This document shows, piece by piece, positions 12,458 to 24,115 of a stretch of 64,000 bases of DNA; within the stretch, counting starts at the first letter, position 1, and each line of letters opens with the position of its first letter. This DNA comes from Callaeas wilsoni (taxonomy: Eukaryota; Chordata; Aves; Passeriformes; Callaeidae). The stretch is taken from the NCBI GenBank assembly GCA_013398955.1, contig VWPU01010357.1, positions 186,001 through 250,000 on the forward strand, written 5' to 3'. The notes beneath the pieces are model-generated. The model ran no database searches. It was not told the origin of the DNA and was given only the letters and a program-made list of their open reading frames with translations. A program made the position numbers and the translations under genes.

Positions 12458-13080
12458 TGTGGTGGTCAGTGCTGTCCAACAGCTGTCCAACCCACACTAC
12501 TGCTGGCTCTCCCCAGCCCAGTGGGACACAGGAGAGAATAGGAAGAGCAAAAACCAAGACAGATCATAGGTCAAGGTGAAAGACAGTTTAGTAAGTGAAG
12601 GAGATGGAAGAAAGTGATGCAAAGCATTTACCACCTCTCGCAAGCAGAGCAGTGCCCAAGAAGTTGCTAAGAACCAACAGCTCTGCACAATTCTTTGCTG
12701 ATCATGATGTGATCTTGCATGGAATATCCCCTTGGCCAATTCAGGACAGCTGTCCTGGCACTGTCCCAGCTCAATGTCTTGCCCAACCCAGCCTACAATC
12801 TGGAGGGGACAGAGTAACACTAAAATAAATCTTTGACACTGTGCAAGCCCTATTCAGCAGAAGTCAAAACACTGATGTGTTACCAGCGCTGCTTTACATA
12901 AATGAGCAACATGGTCTAGAGGAAGGTGTTCCTGCCCATGGCAGAACGGTTGGAACTGGATGGTCTTCCAACTAAAGCCAAACCAACCCAAACCATTCTG
13001 TGATTCTATGAAACCCAAAACGCTACACCATACTGGTGGTTATGAGGAAAGTTAGCTTCATTCCAATCAGAACCAAGACA
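12458..13080 (-). mobile_element. Old ERVL-type solo LTR, split by a nested CR1
   Basis: The plus strand starts TGTGGTGGTC and ends AACCAAGACA, so it has TG...CA termini. The flanks GCAGT (12453-12457) and GCATT (13081-13085) are a 5-bp target duplication with one mismatch. Internal blocks match the avian LTR family whose sense strand runs U3, TATA, R, U5 on the minus strand: TGGAATATCCCCTTGGCC near 12720, ACACTGTGCAAGCCC near 12837, and GAGAGAATAGGAAGAGCAAAA near 12533. A CR1 tail interrupts it at about 12904-13011, after which the LTR resumes with CCCAAAACGCTACACCATACT. Without the insertion it is about 515 bp. The TATA and polyadenylation regions are decayed. The family is recalled, whereas the termini and duplication are seen. 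Confidence 0.85.
12904..13011 (+). mobile_element. CR1 LINE 3' tail nested inside the LTR
   Basis: Sense-strand CR1 3' end: GCAACATGGTCTAGAGGAAG, then CCTGCCCATGGCAGAACGG, TTGGAACTGGATGGTCTTCC, AACCCAAACCATTCTG and the terminal TGATTCTATGA. It is only about 108 bp, so it is severely 5'-truncated. It sits inside an older LTR whose two halves join cleanly if it is removed (left edge AAAT, right edge AAACCC). No long target duplication is seen, which is usual for CR1. Confidence 0.92.
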
Positions 13081-15059
13081 GCATTGCATCTGGTCTATTG
13101 TATTTGTTTGCCCTGAATATACTACACTTACTTTATGTTCTATGATGTAAGTGTACTCTAACATTATACAAAAGGCTTTTCTTTGGTTTTGCTGCCTGAT
13201 GGCTCACTATAAACTCAAAAATAAAAATTGTTTTGATGCATCAACACAACATGAAACAGGCTCTTAAAAACTTACAAGCCAATTCTCAATTGCTGACTAT
13301 AGGTTTTTTGCTGCACTACAAAGAACAAAGAGTAGATTTTTCCCACATAATCCAGAAGAGGGAGTAAAAAAAAAAATAAACTACCAAACTTCCCAGAGCT
13401 CCTGAGCATTTGTTCCCAATAGTGAGAACATTAGATTAAAACAAAGTTAGCAACAACATTATACTTTTGCAGAATATTGTGCGACATACATAGAGAATAT
13501 TAAAATACTTTCTGGCTTTGAACTAGCTAAAGCTGGTACACTTTATTTTTAATTAGATATACTACAGCATTCTGCTTTTGGTAGTGTTAAATAAATCTTT
13601 GACACAACCTATTCTTGACTGTAAACTGAATACAAACTTGTTCTCTACTAGGTACTAAAATAGCATGGATTTTTCATAATGCTTTTCCAAGGAGATACAC
13701 AAGGTCTTTATGGAAGGACAGAGAAGAGCAAATAATGTCAAACTTCAAATTCCCAGAGCATGAATATGCCCCCTGAAAGGGCAGTGGATGCCTGAAGAGC
13801 CCCTCCATGCATGTCCCATGGGATGGGAGCTCCTGAGGTATGTGTTCTCAACAGCGTGAGGGAGCAAACATACAGCCATGTCTGCCAAGTGTGGGATAAA
13901 AATAGTCTGACTGATCTACAGACCTGGTCAGAGTCCTGTCAATACTCACATTTTACATTTCATTTGTTAGATTAAGTTGATAGTTTGCAAGACAGATGGT
14001 GTTTACCACCCTTTACTTGTTTTGTTTTCAGAAATACCTTGTATTCAAGCTGTACCTACTCACTTTGAAAGGTAGGTGCCAATTAAAGAGGAATGTCATG
14101 TTTAATTTTCCTGGGTGATCCCTAGAATTATATAGAAAGATTTAAAGTAAATAGCCTGGCAAACCTAGGCATGATGTTCCTACTTTTCTCAGCCAGCTTA
14201 AAACCTACCTGCATTAGTAGTTTACAGCATTCCTATCATGTCATGTCTGTAGTAAAAAAGAAGGAAAAGGATGAGAACAGACTAATGTGATACCTGAACT
14301 TGCTCTTCCTATTTCTTCTGATGCTTCCTTTGAATAGATCGCTTTGTCCTGACTGATTCTTTTGGAGATTTTAGTATTTCTGCACCTTCTTTGAAACAAG
14401 AGTGAATTCAGTCCAACAATAAAACCGACAGAAAATAAAAGGTTGAATTGCAAGGCACATAGATTTAATTTAGATTTTAATTTAGATAAGATACTGATTA
14501 TTTTCTCAGACATGATGCTTCATGATCCTCAATATGGAGCAAAATGCCAGAACAATTATGGAGGTACTAAACAAACAAATGCCACAAATTTCCAGAGACA
14601 TCTTACAATCCCCTTAGTGCTGTTATTTTCTCTTTTGTGGCAATGTTGTTAAAAACAACCCTGCTGATGAGGAAATGTGCTATGAATGAGCAGGAGGATC
14701 ACTGCTTTGTCACACCTCAGAGATATCCTCCAGACATTCCTGATTAGAGAGGGGAACCATGTAGTTTCTCAGCAATAGCAAGGACAAAGTTATAAAATAC
14801 CTATCATATAAAAATGTGAGAAAATCATCATATCTTGCACTTCCTCAATAGTTCAGAAAAAATTTGGTTTGGTCCATACTGTCAGTTAGTTAAACTATCA
14901 AGACAGTTTCTAGCCATTAATTCTCAAAGTTATCAAAACTCCAGCTTCTCTATTTTTTTGCAAGAACACTTTTGCACCACAAAGGACTTCAACAGTAAAT
15001 TTTACCGAACACCTGGGGCCTCTAGGTGAGCTAGACCCCAACACACATAGCGGGTGGAG
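13081..15059. other. AT-rich non-coding stretch
   Basis: No exon, RNA gene or recognisable repeat was found. The segment 13745-13870 is somewhat richer in G+C than its surroundings but matches nothing I know. Confidence 0.5.
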
Positions 15060-17858
15060 AAGGTGTATAGAGAAGGTCTCCTTCCCAGATGCACCAGTGG
15101 CCTTAGAACACCTTTGCAGAGAGCTCCTACGACTGGGGATTTGGAATGGAAGGTTTTAGGCTTTTTATGAAAGACAGGGAAAGGCTACACCCCTTCCTCT
15201 GTTCCTCTAGGCAATAGAGGAGGGGGTGTAGCTCTCTATGTCAGTGACCAGCTGGAGAGTATGGAATTGCCTGGGGAAGGATGAGGAGCCAGCCAAGAGC
15301 TTGCGGGTCAAGGTTAAGGGGAGGGTGGGGACAAGGGATATTTAGTGGGGCTGTCTGCTGTAGGCCACCTGATCAAGAAGATAGTGGCAATGAAGCCCTC
15401 TGCAGGCAGATAGGAGTGGCCTCATGCTCACAAGCCCTGGTCCTCATGGGGATTTCAACCAGCCCAATGTCTGTGGGAGGGGCAACACGGCAGGGCCCAA
15501 GAAATCCTGGAGGCTCCTTGAATGGGTCAATGACAACCTCCTAACACAAGTCACTGAGAATCTAACAAGAAGAGGTGCCATGCTGGGCCTTGTGCTCACC
15601 AACAGAGTGGAGCTTGTGGAGAATGTGATGCTCCAGGGCAGTCTTGGCTGCAGGGACCACGAGATGGTGAAGTTTGAGATCCTCATGGCAGTAAGGAGGG
15701 CACACAGCAAACTCACTGCCCTGGAATTCAGGAGAACAGACTTTGGCCTGTCCAAGGACCCACTTGGTAAAGTCTGACAGGGTAGACCCCTGGAGGGCAG
15801 AGGCATCCAATAACGCTGTCTGAATTTCAGGGATCACTTCCTCCAAACTCAAGAGCAATGCATCCTGGCAAGGAGGAAATTGGGCAAAAATGCCAATAGG
15901 CCTCCAAGGATGGATAAGGAGCAGATGAGAAAACTCAGAGCAAAAAAATCAGCTTTCAGGAAGTGGAAACAAGGACGGGTGGCCTAGGAGAAATACAAGG
16001 GAATTGCAATGGAAGCTAGGGGCGAGGTTAAGGAAGCCAAGGCTCAGTTGGAATTGAGTCTGGCCAGGCATATTAAGGATAATGGGTAGGGCTTCAGTAG
16101 ATATATTGTAAGCAAAAGAAAGATGGGTTAATGTGGGCCTGCTCCGGAAGTAAATGGAAGACCTGGCTTTCTTGGAAAAGGAAAAGGTTAAAATTCTCAA
16201 CAACTTCTATGCCTCAGTCTTCAACAGCAAGTATTCCAGCCATGCCACACAAGTGAAGAAAGGCAAATGCAGGGACTGGGAGAATGGAGCCCACTGTAGG
16301 AGAGGATCAGGTTCGAGACCATCTAAGGAATCTGAATGTGCATAAGTCTGTGGGACCCAATAATGTTCATCCTTGGGTCCTGAGAGAGCTGGCAGATGAA
16401 GCTGCTAAGCCACTATCCACCATTTTTGAAAAATCATGGCAGTCAGGCAAAGTCCCTGAAGTTTGGATAAAGGGAAATATAACCACAATTTTTAAAATGA
16501 GGAAAACAGAATTCCTGAGGAACTGCAGACCAGTCAGTCTCACCTCTGTGCAAGATTGTGGAGCAGATTCTTCTGAAAACTTTGCTAAGGCACATGGAAA
16601 ACAAAGAGGTGATTGATAATAGCCAATCCCCTTTAGAAAGGGGAAATCATACCTGACAATTTTTTTTTTTTTTCTAGGTATGACAGGCCTACAGCATTGG
16701 TGGGTGAGGCACAGCAACTCATGATGTCTACCTGGACTTATGTAAAGCATTTGTTACTATCCTGCATGAGATCCTTGTCTCCAAATTGGAGAGATTTGAA
16801 TTTGATGGATGGACCACTCACTGCATAAGGAAGTGGCTGGATGGCCATATGCAGAGATTTGTGGTCATCTGTTTGTTGTCCACATGGAGACCAGTGACCA
16901 GTGGTGTCCCTCGGGTTGGTACTGGGGCCAATACTGTTCCAGCACGTTTGTTGGTGACATGGACTGTGGGATTAAGTGCACCCTCAGCAAATTTGTTGAC
17001 AGCTCCAAGCTGTGTGGTGCATTTGACACCCTGGAGTGAAGCAATGCCATCCAGAGGGACCTTGAGAGGCCTGAGGGTGGGCTGAGGCAAACCTCGTGAA
17101 GTTCAACAAAGCCAAGTGCCAGGTCCCGCACCCCCAGGAACACCAGCAGGCTGGGCAGAGAGGTGTTTGAGAGCAGTCCTGCAGAGAAAGGCTTGGGGGT
17201 GGTGACTGATAAAAAACTCAGCATGAGCTGGCAGGGAGCCCTCACAGCCCAGAAAGCCAAGGAAATCCTGGACTGCAACCGAAGGAGCATGGCCAGCAGC
17301 TCAAAGGTGGTTCTCCCCCTCTGCTCTGCTGAGACCCCACCTGGACTGCTGCTTATAGTTCTGGTGTCCCCAAAAAAAGGGCACAGAACTGTTGGAGCAA
17401 GTCCAGATGAGGGTCACAAGGTTGATGAGGACTGGAGCACCTGCCCTGTGAGGACAGGCTGAGAAAGGTGGGGCTGTTCAACCTGGAGAAGTAAAGGCTG
17501 CATGGATATGTCATAGTAACCTTCCAGTATCTGAAGGGGGCCTACAGGGAAGTGGGAGAGGGACTCTTTTTAAGGAACTATAGGATAGGATTAGGAATAA
17601 TGGATACAAATTGAAAGAGGGGAAATATAGGCTAGATATTATGAAGATTTTTTTTTTTACTGTGAGAGTGGTAAGGTAATGAAACAGGCTGCCCAGTGAG
17701 GTTGTGGATACCGCATCCCTGGGAGTGTTCAAAGCCAAGGTGGATAAGGCCTTGAGCAGCCCAGTGTAGTGGGAGGTGTCCCTGCCCATAGCACGGTGGG
17801 TTGGGACTAGATGACCTTTAAGGTCCATTCCAACCCTTTAACATTCTATGAATCTGTG
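15060..17858 (+). mobile_element. Decayed CR1 LINE with ORF2 endonuclease and RT remnants, 2.8 kb
   Basis: This is the longest CR1 in the window. It is a non-LTR retrotransposon whose ORF2 would encode an apurinic-type endonuclease followed by a reverse transcriptase. Endonuclease blocks appear in order but in shifting frames: CRPPDQED near 15363, the GDFN-like motif near 15449 (plus frame 15424-15777) and SLGCRDHEMVKFEIL near 15640. The RT part starts with [20 protein letters not shown] in frame 16284-16616, followed by [11 protein letters not shown] and SWQSGKVP. The region equivalent to the catalytic FADD box reads F-V-D-S (16992-17003), so a key aspartate is lost. A T14 run lies near 16660. 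The element ends with GGGACTAGATGACCTTTAAG and an ATTCTATGAA tail. The 5' end and ORF1 are missing. At least four frameshifts and many stops make it inactive. Confidence 0.93.
16284..16616 (+). pseudogene. CR1 ORF2 fragment: start of the reverse-transcriptase domain
   Basis: This 110-codon open frame inside the large CR1 carries the linker and first RT blocks: [48 protein letters not shown] and a degraded NYRPVSLTS block, here [10 protein letters not shown]. In an intact CR1 it would continue into the palm domain; here the frame shifts at about 16545 and then meets a stop. It is flanked upstream by a frame holding the endonuclease C-terminal part and downstream by two alternating frames (16786-17085 and 16809-17039). 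It is a pseudogene fragment and not an independent gene. Confidence 0.85.
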
Positions 17859-20800
17859 ACTATTCATCTGAGGGGTGACAGAAACAATGTAAAATCAATA
17901 CTGCTATGCCACATACCTTCACTCAACATGATAAGACACATAAGATGCCATGTTAATACATGAAAAGCTCAAGCACTGTGCCTCTAACTTTGGCATCCTT
18001 TCCTAATCCCAGCTGCCCTAAACCCTGGAATAGTTCTCTGTACTCACAGAAGGCTGGTTACAATGTGAGTAACCTTCAGTCACTGTGTATTGGTTACCCA
18101 AGGCCATAATACCTCATTATTCCCTCCTCTACACTACATGCCCTGAATGGTGGACTGAAATCCTCCACCTGCCCTGGAATCCTTTGAAATCACTCCACTC
18201 CCTGAAGAGGTTTAAAGGCACCATTACGGGAATAACTAGAAATGAGTACATGCTACTCTTCCTACAACACCTCTGAATGACCCAGATTACAGAAACGAGA
18301 AGAACAGAAATCACCTCTTGGGCTCCACTGTAACCAGTGCACTAAAGAAAGAGGGAAGGATATGACAGAAAACATCACAGTCCTGACCCAGGCTTCTCAC
18401 TAACCAAGGAGTCCATAATCTTGTTTTACCTTGAATCAAGGCTGAATGTGTCCTTTATACTTCCAGAGAGGTAGTGCTGCCTTTGATACTATTGCCTCAG
18501 ATGAGAGGACGAATTAAAATCCACTTCCAACATCTGAGCAAGGTAAATATTTCTGTAAATTGTTAACAGATATTCCAAGAACATTCATTGTTTGTCTAGG
18601 AATGAATTTTTTTTCCCCCAGATTCACCACAAACAGGATGTTTTTGTGTTTGCAAACATGGATGTAGATAAAATATTTCTGTGTCAACTGCACTGTACCA
18701 ATCACAGGTGAATAAATATTGCCACTGAATTACTCTTTTTCTTTTAACCTCTGATCTTCTGATTACAGTGTCATAAGTTAAAAATGTAAACCACATTAGG
18801 AGAAATTTATTTTAAAATAGGTTCAAATAATCCCAGCCTCGTTATGTAGCACATTGCTTCTAAATTTTTCCACGAAGCCACCAGAAACATGAGATGGCAA
18901 AAAACAGAGCATACTGAAAATTGCTTCTGAGTTCTGAATAGGCATAAACATTGGTGGCAAAATTCAAAACTGAAAGGTGTTTGAATTTGTGATTTGGAAT
19001 AACTTGACTGAATACTTTACTGTAGTGCTTGTGCAATCATGAGAGCAGGATGGCATTACCATGGTTGCAGCAAGAAGCAAAATCTTTTACTGAAGTGATT
19101 GGCAGAGGTAAAAGATGGAATTCTAGCAAATTTCTTAAATCTGAAATAGAAGATATAAAACAAATACAAGGTTTGGAACGAAACTAAATTAATGATATGA
19201 AACAATTAAGTAAATTGACCTACACTGCCACATCTTGACATCTCATACACTTAATAGTTGTTTTTGGGAAAATGTGGTACAAACACTGTAGCTCAGATAT
19301 TTTAAATTAATACAAATTAATTCTGATCTTAATCTCAACTTCTTCTACTTTTAATTGTTTTTTGGATAAGCTACAATTCTAAAATTTGTTTTATGACATT
19401 CTCTGTAGAAAACAAAACTAATTTATCAGTGACAATAATTACTAAAGCTATATAATATTATATAGATGCAAACACACAACCATTTAGCAGTATTATGGTA
19501 CCCATATTATTTTTTCGAAAGTCACCACTGGAATATGCCTAATAGACTTAAGATTTTTTTCCAAGTGTGAAAGAGAAATACATTGGAAAAAAAAAAAATT
19601 TTGATGATTGAATTCTGCAAAATACAGAGTCAACTGACATGATACCTGTTTATGCAATGCTTGAGCCAATTTGCTTGTCTCTGTTTAGTTAAGTATAGCT
19701 GACATTTCTAGTTAAATTGTCAATAGCTCAGATTTCCTTCCTTTCTTTGAGGAAATGCCCTAACTCTCACATTTACACAATCATTAAGCCTTCTGTACAT
19801 TAATAGAAGTATGCAGTTGCACTGTATGAGCAATGGGTTTTATGTGAATGGGGCAGCTCTCTGGTTCTCACTTACCTTTTCCCAAATACATGGAAAGTAC
19901 TATAAACAATACCAAATATTGATTTTAAACTTAAGTCTCAGCCAATGATCTGAACCACTGTATTTAAGACAGATAAATAAAGAACTAATCAAGACTATGA
20001 GTTTTTTCATAAAAATAGTCATATGTTAAAATAAATAGTAAATAAAAAAAGCTTTGCCAATGCTTACTTAAATTTGGGCTTCACCTAATAGTCTGTCATT
20101 TACGAAACAAAAATGTAAACAGAAAAATGTATAACACAATACAAAATTTCAAATGACTGTTTCACATTGGAACTTCAGGAGAGAGAAGGAAATATATCTA
20201 TTTCAAGATATATATTTTGAAATATTACATGCACCTATTGAAATACTACTATAGCAGACAAGGCAGATCTTATGCATTGCCTCCCTTTTTGATAAACCAG
20301 CAACCTGGTATTTTCCTCCATTTTGGTTTCTGGGAAATTCTACTTTGAGGCAATAAATCTTTGTTCTACTTCCTAGGCTAAAGATTTAATGGCATATATG
20401 TTCAGAAAAGGTGACCGAAAGAACAAAAATGAAAGATCAGCAATCCTATTCCCTGTTCTCTTTTCATCACTCTCAGCTGAAGAAAGTTATTATCACCCTG
20501 GTAATATGTGAGATTAGTGTTAGGAAACATTTTAGGGTTGTAACCTCAATTCAGCTAGACTGAAGTTTTTTAAAGGAAGAAGTATATTTTCCAAGAATTT
20601 GTGGGAAGCAAGTTTGTTCTATAAAATGAAAGCAAATCCTCACATTTCCATTAAGGCAGAAGTAATATACATCACATTTCTATCAGGCCTTAACTTCCTT
20701 AACTTCCTTTTGGGCTTCTATATCTCCTGTCTATGGGTTTATATAAAGCAATGTTTGTTCATAAAGGGTAGGTGTTTACCTTATCCTACTTACGAAGTGA

Positions 20801-20919
20801 AGTAGAAAAAAATTGCCCTGAAGAAGCCTCAAGTTCCTAGTGATATTTAGCCTGGGGTTTTGCAATCTGTTCTGCTATTTAATATGTCTGTAAAAATCAC
20901 TTTGTTTCACCTAAAGCAA

Positions 20920-21284
20920 GACAAATTCCAGTCTCCACTGCAACTGATGGCTGCCAGGGGGTGCGTGCAAAACATCAGGTGTGAGAGTGCCAGATCACGA
21001 GCCTATGGAATTAATGCCAACATTCAACATCACAGCAGATGGAAAATGCTGCATTAAGGCTCCATACACCGCCTCCTCTCTTCAAGGTTCAGCCTGTTGA
21101 TGGGACAATATGCTGCTGCAGTACTTCCAGATCAAGTACGTACCGCTATAACCATGTCATCTTCACCATTAGTCTCCTCCATTTCACGCCCAATGTTTCG
21201 TGGTGCATTTCTACCACACACGGTCCCCTTCTGGCCACCTACACGTTTCCAAGAGACAGAACACTACAAAGCGTTGTCATAAAT
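20920..21284 (+). other. Coding-like stretch of unknown origin with one in-frame stop
   Basis: One plus-strand frame is open from 20860 to 21284 except for a single TAA at 21055-21057. The part after 21058 reads as a compositionally balanced peptide, including MGQYAAAVLPDQV and GAFLPHTVPFWPP. The segment 21120-21285 holds about nine CpG dinucleotides in otherwise CpG-poor DNA. Just upstream, a C/T-rich run ends in TTCAAG (21081-21086), and a GTACGT (21135-21140) could act as a splice donor, but neither shows that an exon exists. I do not recognise a protein family. Possible explanations are a retrocopy fragment, an old transposon remnant, a conserved regulatory element or chance. Confidence 0.3.
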
Positions 21285-22211
21285 ATTACCTTAATTTAAC
21301 AGCAGCAAAAGCTGTGACAAAGTAAGAGCTTTATTGATTTCAGTGCTAATCTACACAAGCACAGGGTCTAGCACATTGACTTCTGTGATGACCAAGTATT
21401 GCTAATTTCTCCCAGGAGCACTCTAATTTCTAGAGCTGCTCTGTTGGAACTGATCTTAATTCTGATCAATGCTCTGTGATATTTTTAGTCACTGAATTCA
21501 TTTCCTCAGTATTCCCTATGTCAGGCAAGCAAATGATAGACTGAAGACTATTTCTAGGAAGAGTTGCATCTATATCTTGGATACGTGTTTTTTAAAATCA
21601 GTTCCATCAAATGAAATTTGATCAATATGTGTTCATAAAAGCTACACACTATTGATTTGAACAATTTTTCAAACACCAGATAAAATTCACGTTTTTAATT
21701 GAAGTGGAATAAAATTTTCTGAGTGTCTCCAACATGCAAAGCACACTAACTATGATATTTTCTTTTATTTTACTATTACAAAGCAATAGCCAGACACTTC
21801 TGATTAGATTTGTATCAGAATTTTTCAGAATAGCAAAAGAGCTTGGAACCAGAGTTTTCATCTGGAGAAATATTTACTTGACCTCTCACCCTTTAAAATT
21901 TTATAATTACCATTTATGTAGAAATACAGTTGAGAGGAGAGATCCAGCTTAATTTTAGAGGCTTAATACTCAAAAGACATTTTTCTCCTTATTCTATTGT
22001 TAGCTTGGGATCTTTAAATGTGGCTACTGCTACACTAAGTGGTTCAAAGTCAAAGTTTTCATTCTCACATGGAATTAACTCCAGCAGGAAGCTCTTCCAC
22101 TGGTAGCATTCAAAACATCATCATGAGGAAAAAGGGAACATACCATAAATGAAGACCCAAGAACTTGCTGTTTCCCTAATTCATGTTTTAGCAGCCTAAT
22201 CACACTACAGT

Positions 22212-22229
22212 GACTAATAATTATTAGTC
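22212..22229. other. 18-bp perfect palindrome
   Basis: GACTAATAATTATTAGTC is identical to its reverse complement. It contains back-to-back TAAT homeodomain-type cores, but AT-rich palindromes of this kind also arise by chance. Confidence 0.8.
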
Positions 22230-22709
22230 CAATTTTAATACTATCAACACCTCACATCCTGATTGATAAAGCCTCATTAATGACAACATAAATTGTTATA
22301 TAAGAAAACCTACTAATAAACTAACAATGATGGCTGGTGTGGCACTCACTTTCCAGATGCCCTCCTGGTCCCAAAGGTGATGCCATCAGCCTTCCTGCAG
22401 GATGATGTGGGTTTTCACATGAGAAAATTGCTCTGTTTCCTTCACACAATGCCCATGTGAGGTCTGCAACCTGCACCAGCATCTTTCCATCCTCTGGGCA
22501 CCCACCAGACTGCTACTGCCCAAGGGGCAGCCCATTGGGATCAGAGTACACAGCCCCTCACCCCTGACACACACTGCTGGAGCCAGCATCTGCAGGAGAG
22601 GGCAGGGCCATGTAGCATCTCGCAGCCCTGCCTCTGATTAATGCAAAGCCTCTGGCTTTTTGATAGCAACAGCAACAAATTTTATTTGCTGGGTGACACT
22701 GAGATTAAA

Positions 22710-23380
22710 AAAATCTCCTTTATTGGTGCACATTTTTACTTGTTTGCTTTGGTTTCCTTGATACTCTGTCTCGCATGCTGGTTGTGCTGCATCTGCTCAG
22801 TATTCTTTCCGCTGTTACCAGACGTGTTACTACCCCAAATCAGACAATCCATCTACATCTCCGTGGACCACTGAAAATTTTAAACCAAATAACCACAGTC
22901 CTCCAGAGATCTTCCAGTACCTGGGCAGCGATAGCTTTCCTTCATGCCCCAAAGCAAGAGGAGAGGGATGGAAGGCATGCCCAGAGGGACAGCCAGTGTG
23001 ATGTGCTGAGTATCTGTGTGGGTGGGATGAGGTACAGCAGAGCTATTTATTCCTCTGCCAGGCTTAGTTCTCTCCATTTCCACCATACTGCTAGTGTATA
23101 CATTTACCCTGGGATGAATAAATTGTCTGACTCACAGTATATTACAATTGAAAGGGGAGTATCTAATTGCTGGAAAGCAGATGGCCTTACCCTTTTGAGT
23201 ATTTCTGACAAGAACAAAAAAATATTACTGGCCTACAGATATATTCCCATAGGCTGCAACCCTGTCAGATTCCATCAGCCGGGGAAATTTGGATATGATG
23301 ACTGGCCAGTAATAGAATTTTCCAAGGAAAAAAAGCCCAAACAACCCAACACACACTTCTTATTTTTTGTACCAGTATAG
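22710..23380 (+). other. Longest open frame of the window (201 codons from its first ATG), unrecognised
   Basis: The ATG-initiated frame 22775-23380 is 201 codons, and the frame is open back to about 22710. It begins with a hydrophobic stretch (MLVVLHLLSILSAV) that resembles a signal peptide, followed by an NQT sequon. Beyond that there is no recognisable domain, repeat or cysteine pattern. No promoter, CpG island or convincing splice sites flank it, and another open frame (22641-22874) overlaps its start. Composition is close to the local average. It is probably a chance open frame, though its length is somewhat beyond what a stop frequency near 6% would usually give in 64 kb. Confidence 0.2.
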
Positions 23381-23782
23381 TCACATCTGCATACCACAAA
23401 AGGAAAGAAAAATTCACACCCTGCTGGTCTTTCTTGCTTATACCAGTTTAGCCACAATGGTTTTGATTATCTCTATTACTTCAACTTCTCATCTTTCTTT
23501 TTTGTTGCAAATAATTAATTTTATTATTTTTATGGATAAGTGATTCAATGGCGATATAAGAAATCAACAGAGCCTGTTAATGAGAAACTGGGCTAAAGAT
23601 AAACTGTAGATATATGCAAATTATTCTAGTAGGTTTCTCAGGGTTGTATTGATATATTAAACCCTTTAAAAATCAGCATCTCTAAATAGTTTTAGACTAC
23701 ACTAGTCTTTTTATAGTTATGTTAAAACTTGACAACGACATTGTATATTATACCAAATGGTCAAATATTACAGAGGGGAATT

Positions 23783-24110
23783 ATGGCAAACCAGATAATT
23801 GAATTTGTAATGGGGAACATAAATGGCTTAGAGTTATAACCAAGAACAATATTTTGAAACAGAAAAAAGCTGACATAATCTTTTTACAAGAAATTCACTT
23901 AAGAGAACAAGATGCTATCAGCATAGGAACACCTTGGATAGGAGGGAGTCAGCAAAACAGCTTTGCACAAAACAAGACTACTTTCAAAATACTTGGCAAT
24001 TTATATAAGATCTGACATCAAGGAGATTTTCTGACTGTTAAATATGTACAGAAAGAACATTCCAGTTTTAGTTAACATGTATGGACGTAATTCAAATAAA
24101 GGCTCTTCCA
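23783..24110 (+). pseudogene. Relic of an L1-type LINE ORF2 endonuclease
   Basis: Four blocks of an L1/Tx1-type apurinic endonuclease appear in the right order. ATG at 23783 starts MANQIIEFVMGNINGLE, where NINGL matches the first active-site block with its asparagine. After a frameshift the frame from about 23834 reads ILKQKKADIIFLQEIHLREQ, matching the IIFLQETHL block with the catalytic glutamate kept. GDFLTVKY lies in the same frame beyond a stop near 24011. After another shift, VLVNMYGRNSN (about 24066-24098) matches the LVNVYGPN block. In an intact element this domain nicks target DNA before reverse transcription. CR1 endonucleases have different block sequences, so this is not another CR1 copy. 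Three frames are needed over 328 bp, so it is ancient and dead. No RT or ORF1 part was found nearby. Confidence 0.65.
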
Positions 24111-24115
24111 CAGTA

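Larger units (their letters stand above)
17859..23782. other. AT-rich non-coding stretch with two coding-like patches
   Basis: Most of these 5.9 kb are AT-rich with no recognised element. Two patches stand out and are entered separately: 20920-21284, a frame interrupted by one stop with unusual CpG content, and 22710-23380, the longest open frame of the window. Small palindromes occur at 20199-20224 (8-bp arms) and 22212-22229. Confidence 0.5.

Noticed and set aside
15444..15858. Minus-strand frames of 120 and 98 codons as genes
   Set aside because: They are antisense shadows of the CR1 endonuclease region on the plus strand.
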